Origin: JAJUFS01 sp964599565
GTDB lineage: Bacteria > Pseudomonadota > Gammaproteobacteria > Natronospirales > JAJUFS01
Direction of reading: 5' to 3'
Assembly: GCA_964599565.1 (NCBI GenBank)
Contig: CAZRFE010000034.1
Location: 1 to 26,357, forward strand
Length of the DNA stretch: 26,357 bases
Shown: positions 22,542 to 26,357 of the stretch, one piece after another
Layout of the letters: every line of letters starts with the position of its first letter
How positions within the stretch are numbered: position 1 is the stretch's first letter
Program-made: the position numbers and the translations under genes
The notes under the pieces: generated by a model
What the model was told of the DNA's origin: nothing
The model's database searches: none
Seen by the model: only the letters and a program-made list of their open reading frames with translations

Positions 22542-24428
22542 ATGGCAGAGAAGACGGAACATCATTCTGTTCGCGAAGATTCCAGCACTGACGCGCTTGC
22601 GATAACGCCCGCCCTCGGCGTGACGCTTGATGCCGCACAGATGCCGCGCCGCTCGACGCTCGTCGACCGGCGTGTGCTGCTTGTCAGCGGGCTCGCGGTA
22701 CTGATCGGCGTCGCCGCAGCGCTGATCGCGGAAGCGCTCGTCGCGCTGATCAATCTCATCACCAGCCTCGCATTTCACGGAAATGTTTCGCTCGCACATG
22801 CCACGCCGGCCACGCATCAGCTTGGCGCGTGGGTGATCCTTGTTCCTGTCATCGGCGGTCTCCTTGTCGGCGCGATGGCACGCTGGGGATCACATGCGAT
22901 ACGCGGCCATGGCATTCCGGAAGCCATGGAACAAGTGCTGCGCAACGAATCGAAGATTCCTCCGCGCATGACGTTCCTGAAACCGCTGTCATCCGCGATT
23001 GCCATCGGTACGGGCGGGCCGTTCGGCGCCGAAGGACCGATCATTGCCACGGGCGGCGCGCTGGGTTCGTTTCTTGGCCAGGTGCTGTCGATCACGGGCA
23101 ACGAAAGAAAAGTGCTGCTCGCGGCCGGCGCCGCGGCCGGCATGTCGGCAATCTTCTCGTCTCCGGTCGCGGCAGTCATTCTCGCCGTCGAACTGCTGCT
23201 GTTCGAACTGCGACCGCGCTCGCTCATTCCCGTTGCACTCGCAACGGTGACCGCGACCGGCATGCATCTTGCGATCGCCGGCGAATCGGCGGATGTGTTC
23301 GCCATGCCCGGTATCGCCATGCCCGGGGGCGCGGCACTTGCAGTCTATGTGCTGCTCGGCGCACTCGCCGGGCTCGCCGGCGTCGGTGTCACGCGCGCCG
23401 TCTACGGCATCGAGGCGGCGTTCGAGAAGCTGCCGGTGCACTGGATGTGGTGGCCCGCGCTCGGCGGACTCGCCGTCGGCGTCATCGGCTATTTCGCACC
23501 GCGCACGCTCGGCGTCGGCTACGACAACATTCGCGACATACTTGGCGGCAATCTCGCGCTCGGCACGCTTGCCGCGCTGTGCGTGATGAAATTCCTGTCG
23601 TGGTCGATCGCACTTGGCAGCGGCACCTCGGGCGGAACGCTCGCACCGCTGTTCACCATCGGCGGCGCGCTCGGCGCAATTGCCGGTGCGGCGCTTGTCA
23701 TGCTGGCGCCGGAGCTTGGCGTGGACCCGCGCATCGCGGGGCTTGTCGGCATGGCGGCGATCTTCGCCGGCGCGTCGCGCGCACTGCTGACGTCCGTGGT
23801 GTTCGCGTTCGAAACGACGGGCCAGTTCGCCGGCGTGCTGCCGCTGCTCGGCGGCTGCACGGCCGCCTGCCTCGTTTCCGCGCTGACGATGAAGAACACG
23901 ATCATGACGGAGAAGATCGTACGTCGCGGTTCGCGCGTGCCGGGAGAGTACGCCGCCGATTACCTGGACCAGGTGAGTGTCGGCGAGGCATGCACGCGCA
24001 AGGTTGTCACGCTGCTCGCAAGCGATACGGTTGCCGAGGCCCGGCACTGGCTACGCTTCGGCGGTGAAGATGCGCATCACCAGGGCTACCCTGTCGTCGA
24101 CCGCGCTGGACGCGTGCGGGGCATGATGACGAGGCGCGACCTGCTCGCATCAGCAGCCGATGACGCTGCGCTCATCGAAAGCCTGTTGCGCGAATCCGCG
24201 CCGATCGTGCATGAACATCACTCGTTGCGCGAAGCGGCGGATCACATGGTGGACCGGGGTGTGGGCCTGCTCATCGTGGTCGGCGAACATCCGCCGCATG
24301 CGATGACCGGCATACTGACGCGCGGCGACATACTCGCCGCGCATGCGCGGCGGTTGCGGGAAGCGCGCACCGCGCAACGGCACTTCCGGTTGCGCCGCTT
24401 CCGCAATCCGCGCGGTACGGAAAAATGA
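22542..24428 (+). CDS. ClC-family chloride transporter/channel with CBS pair
   Basis: The 628 residues contain a polar N-terminus, the ClC membrane core (about 45-455) and two cytoplasmic CBS domains (about 475-535 and 545-600). Selectivity and gating motifs are visible: GHGIP (122-126; E. coli ClC has GSGIP), GPFGAEGP with the gating Glu E164, SSPVAAVILAVE (E217) and GSGTSGGTLAPLF (360-371). At the place of the E. coli proton glutamate (E203), two residues after the aligned VAVE, this protein has Leu (L218), so it may behave more like a channel or use another proton path. CBS domains usually bind adenine nucleotides and gate the pore. It has its own promoter, with no visible terminator from the TerC gene before it. 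Confidence 0.93.
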   Translation: MAEKTEHHSVREDSSTDALAITPALGVTLDAAQMPRRSTLVDRRVLLVSGLAVLIGVAAALIAEALVALINLITSLAFHGNVSLAHATPATHQLGAWVILVPVIGGLLVGAMARWGSHAIRGHGIPEAMEQVLRNESKIPPRMTFLKPLSSAIAIGTGGPFGAEGPIIATGGALGSFLGQVLSITGNERKVLLAAGAAAGMSAIFSSPVAAVILAVELLLFELRPRSLIPVALATVTATGMHLAIAGESADVFAMPGIAMPGGAALAVYVLLGALAGLAGVGVTRAVYGIEAAFEKLPVHWMWWPALGGLAVGVIGYFAPRTLGVGYDNIRDILGGNLALGTLAALCVMKFLSWSIALGSGTSGGTLAPLFTIGGALGAIAGAALVMLAPELGVDPRIAGLVGMAAIFAGASRALLTSVVFAFETTGQFAGVLPLLGGCTAACLVSALTMKNTIMTEKIVRRGSRVPGEYAADYLDQVSVGEACTRKVVTLLASDTVAEARHWLRFGGEDAHHQGYPVVDRAGRVRGMMTRRDLLASAADDAALIESLLRESAPIVHEHHSLREAADHMVDRGVGLLIVVGEHPPHAMTGILTRGDILAAHARRLREARTAQRHFRLRRFRNPRGTEK

Positions 24429-24489
24429 ATACACGCTCCTGCTCCTGTAACATCGCTGCAAACGGACAACTCCGCGAAAGGACCGTCGC

Positions 24490-26160
24490 ATGATCCAGAA
24501 CGACGCGCTCGATCTCCTCAAGCTCGGCGAAAACGTCTTTCTCACCGGCGCCGCCGGCGCGGGCAAGACGTGGCTCCTGAACACCTACATCGATTACCTG
24601 CGCGCGCATGGCGTTGAAGTCGCCGTGACCGCGTCGACGGGAATCGCCGCCACGCACCTGAACGGCAAGACGATCCATTCCTGGTCGGGAATGGGCGTGC
24701 GCGATCGCATCACGCACGACGATCTTGAACGGCTCGCAAAGAACCGTCGCATCCGCCAGAACCACGACAACGCGCAAGTGCTCGTCATCGACGAGATTTC
24801 CATGCTGCATCCTCACCAGCTCGACATGGTGGACCAGATCGCCCGTTACCTGCTCGACGGCGGCAAGCCGTTCGGCGGCCTGCAGGTCATTCTCTGCGGC
24901 GATTTCTTCCAGCTGCCGCCGGTCTCATCGGGCAATGGCACGCCGGTGCGTTTCGCGTTCGAGGCCGAGGCCTGGCGCACGGCGGGCTTTCGCATCTGCT
25001 ACCTCGAGGAACAGTTCCGGCAGGACGACGACGCACTGCTCACCATCCTCAACGACATTCGCAACGGCATCGCCGGCGAGCACACCAGGGTCCCTCTGCG
25101 CACGCGTTACAAGCGCGAACCGGAAGGCAACGTGCGGCCGACGAAACTGTATGCGCACAACGTCAACGTGGATCGCATCAACGACGAGGAACTCGCGAAG
25201 CTTCCCGGCAGGGAACGCCTGTTCACGATGGAAAGCCGCGGCTTCGCCGCGCTGGTGGAAGGACTGAAGAAAAGCTGTCTCGCACCCGAACATCTCAGGC
25301 TCCGGAACGGCGCAGAAGTCATGTTCGTGCGCAACGCGACGGACGGCGCGTACGTGAACGGCACGCGCGGCATCGTCGAGACCTTCGATGACGAAGGCTG
25401 GCCGATCGTGCACACCTTCGATGGCGAGCGCATCGTCGCCGCACCCGCGGAATGGAAATACGAGGACAACGGCGAAGTGCGCGCGACCATCACGCAGGTT
25501 CCGCTGCGGCTCGCGTGGGCGATCACCATTCACAAGAGCCAGGGCATGACGCTCGATGCCGCGGAGATCGATCTCGGCAAGGCGTTCGAACCCGGCATGG
25601 GTTACGTCGCGCTCTCGCGCGTGCGAAGCCTCGCGGGGCTCAAGCTCATGAATCTCAACGACGTCGCCCTGCAGGTACATCCGGAAATTCTTGCGCAGGA
25701 TTCCGCACTCAGGAACGAATCGCGTCATGCGCGCGACGACCTGCGCCGGCTGCCGGCTGCAGAACTGAAACGTCGCCAGGAAGAGACACTTGTCCGGCGT
25801 TTCCGCGGCAGCCTGGAAATCGTGCCGGCAAAGCCGGCGGCCGAGCGCAGGAAGAAGGAAAGAAAACCGCCGAGCCATACCGTGACGCGTGACATGCTCG
25901 CCGCGAAGATCGCGCTTGCCGATATCGCACGCGAACGCGAGATCAAGGTCGGCACCGTCATCGATCACATCGAGAAGCTGAAATCGCTCGGCGAGCTGCC
26001 GGACATCGACTACCTGAAAGGCACGCTGCCAGAGCGGGATTTCAACCTCGTACTCGATGAATTTCGCCGCTCGCCCGACGGCAAGCTCTCGCCAGTGCGA
26101 CAGCAGGTCGGCAATCGTTTCTCGTGGGATGACCTGCGGCTGGTGCGGCTGTTCGTGTGA
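24490..26160 (+). CDS. PIF1-like helicase/AAA ATPase with C-terminal helix-turn-helix
   Basis: This 556-residue SF1B helicase has Walker A GAAGAGKT (20-27), Ia STGIAA, II VLVIDEIS (98-104), III LCGDFFQLPPV (about 137-147), a later TIHKSQGMTL and YVALSRVRS (motifs V and VI). These match the Pif1/RecD group, which unwinds DNA 5' to 3'. The C-terminal part (about 455-545) carries a HTH_40-like domain (VTRDMLAAKIALADIAREREIK) as in bacterial RecQ/PIF1-like proteins, preceded by a basic linker (ERRKKERKPP). The ATG has AAAGGA upstream at 24476-24481. TAACAT (24448-24453) is a weak -10 candidate. It is likely a genome-maintenance helicase; the partner is unknown. Confidence 0.92.
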   Translation: MIQNDALDLLKLGENVFLTGAAGAGKTWLLNTYIDYLRAHGVEVAVTASTGIAATHLNGKTIHSWSGMGVRDRITHDDLERLAKNRRIRQNHDNAQVLVIDEISMLHPHQLDMVDQIARYLLDGGKPFGGLQVILCGDFFQLPPVSSGNGTPVRFAFEAEAWRTAGFRICYLEEQFRQDDDALLTILNDIRNGIAGEHTRVPLRTRYKREPEGNVRPTKLYAHNVNVDRINDEELAKLPGRERLFTMESRGFAALVEGLKKSCLAPEHLRLRNGAEVMFVRNATDGAYVNGTRGIVETFDDEGWPIVHTFDGERIVAAPAEWKYEDNGEVRATITQVPLRLAWAITIHKSQGMTLDAAEIDLGKAFEPGMGYVALSRVRSLAGLKLMNLNDVALQVHPEILAQDSALRNESRHARDDLRRLPAAELKRRQEETLVRRFRGSLEIVPAKPAAERRKKERKPPSHTVTRDMLAAKIALADIAREREIKVGTVIDHIEKLKSLGELPDIDYLKGTLPERDFNLVLDEFRRSPDGKLSPVRQQVGNRFSWDDLRLVRLFV

Positions 26161-26261
26161 TTTCTGCATGCAGCAATAATGGTTTTGCCAGCCGCCAGGA
26201 ATCAGTGACGTGGGCGGAAGGGCGCGGGCCGTGGGCGGCCGCGGACTCGAACTGCCACAGG
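26161..26261. other. Intergenic stretch with a tRNA-3'-like remnant
   Basis: The 101 nt after the helicase gene hold the palindrome CTGCATGCAG (26164-26173) and a segment near 26234-26256 that shares TCGAACTGCC and flanking GGCC with the 3' part of the tRNA-Phe at the edge. It does not fold into a proper T arm. I see no gene here. Confidence 0.35.
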
Positions 26262-26287
26262 AAACAAAAAAGCCGCCCCTGGGCGGC
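26262..26287 (-). terminator. Rho-independent terminator of the tRNA-Phe transcript
   Basis: The stem GCCGCCC (26271-26277) / GGGCGGC (26281-26287) has a 3-nt loop. On the minus strand it is followed by TTTTTTGTTT (26261-26270). It lies 19 nt after the tRNA 3' end. Confidence 0.88.
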
Positions 26288-26306
26288 GGCTTCTTCTTCT
26301 GATGAA

Positions 26307-26357
<51 letters not shown>

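Overview
The window is GC-rich DNA from a Gram-negative bacterium. The evidence is TonB-dependent receptors, a small outer-membrane barrel ending in Phe, Sec signal peptides and Fur-type operators. The gene set (two hemP genes, RhlE, many c-di-GMP domains, IT/TerC/ClC ion transporters) suits a gammaproteobacterium, perhaps Xanthomonadales- or Nevskiales-like. That placement is inference. Genes are packed on both strands. I see no phage, insertion sequence or CRISPR array.

Layout. 1-575: the 5' end of a TonB-dependent receptor (minus) with a Fur box, divergent from an MFS transporter. 2068-3945: a rhodanese, a bidirectional terminator, a small outer-membrane barrel, a 366-nt hairpin-rich gap and a TetR regulator with inverted repeats over its own promoter. 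4242-8047: a co-directional minus-strand group in the order PadR regulator, HAAS/sensor membrane protein (8-nt overlap), membrane-anchored restriction-endonuclease-fold protein with a C4 zinc finger, and a TPR-GGDEF diguanylate cyclase. 8174-12106: a membrane GGDEF-EAL protein and a secreted M1 aminopeptidase of the LTA4-hydrolase type. 12197-14736: a Fur-controlled promoter, hemP and a heme/hemoglobin-type TonB receptor. 14843-16611: a Cys-rich zinc/metallothionein-like protein (minus) and rhlE with a structured leader. 16693-18643: a second Fur-controlled hemP followed, after 7 nt, by a predicted exported protein with four CbiX/CbiK-like chelatase lobes. 18781-19606: an HD-like protein and a candidate small membrane protein. 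19816-24428: hemerythrin, an IT-superfamily antiporter, a TerC-family protein and a ClC-CBS transporter. 24490-26160: a PIF1-like helicase with a C-terminal helix-turn-helix. The right edge holds a partial tRNA-Phe and its terminator.

How it works together. Three Fur-type boxes (about 477, 12209 and 18610) point to one iron-starvation response: a siderophore-type receptor, a heme receptor with HemP, and a second HemP coupled to the exported tandem chelatase-like protein. That last operon is the best candidate here for an undescribed system, possibly periplasmic heme or tetrapyrrole handling. The two c-di-GMP proteins flank the PadR promoter in opposite directions. The IT, TerC and ClC transporters form an ion-homeostasis block.
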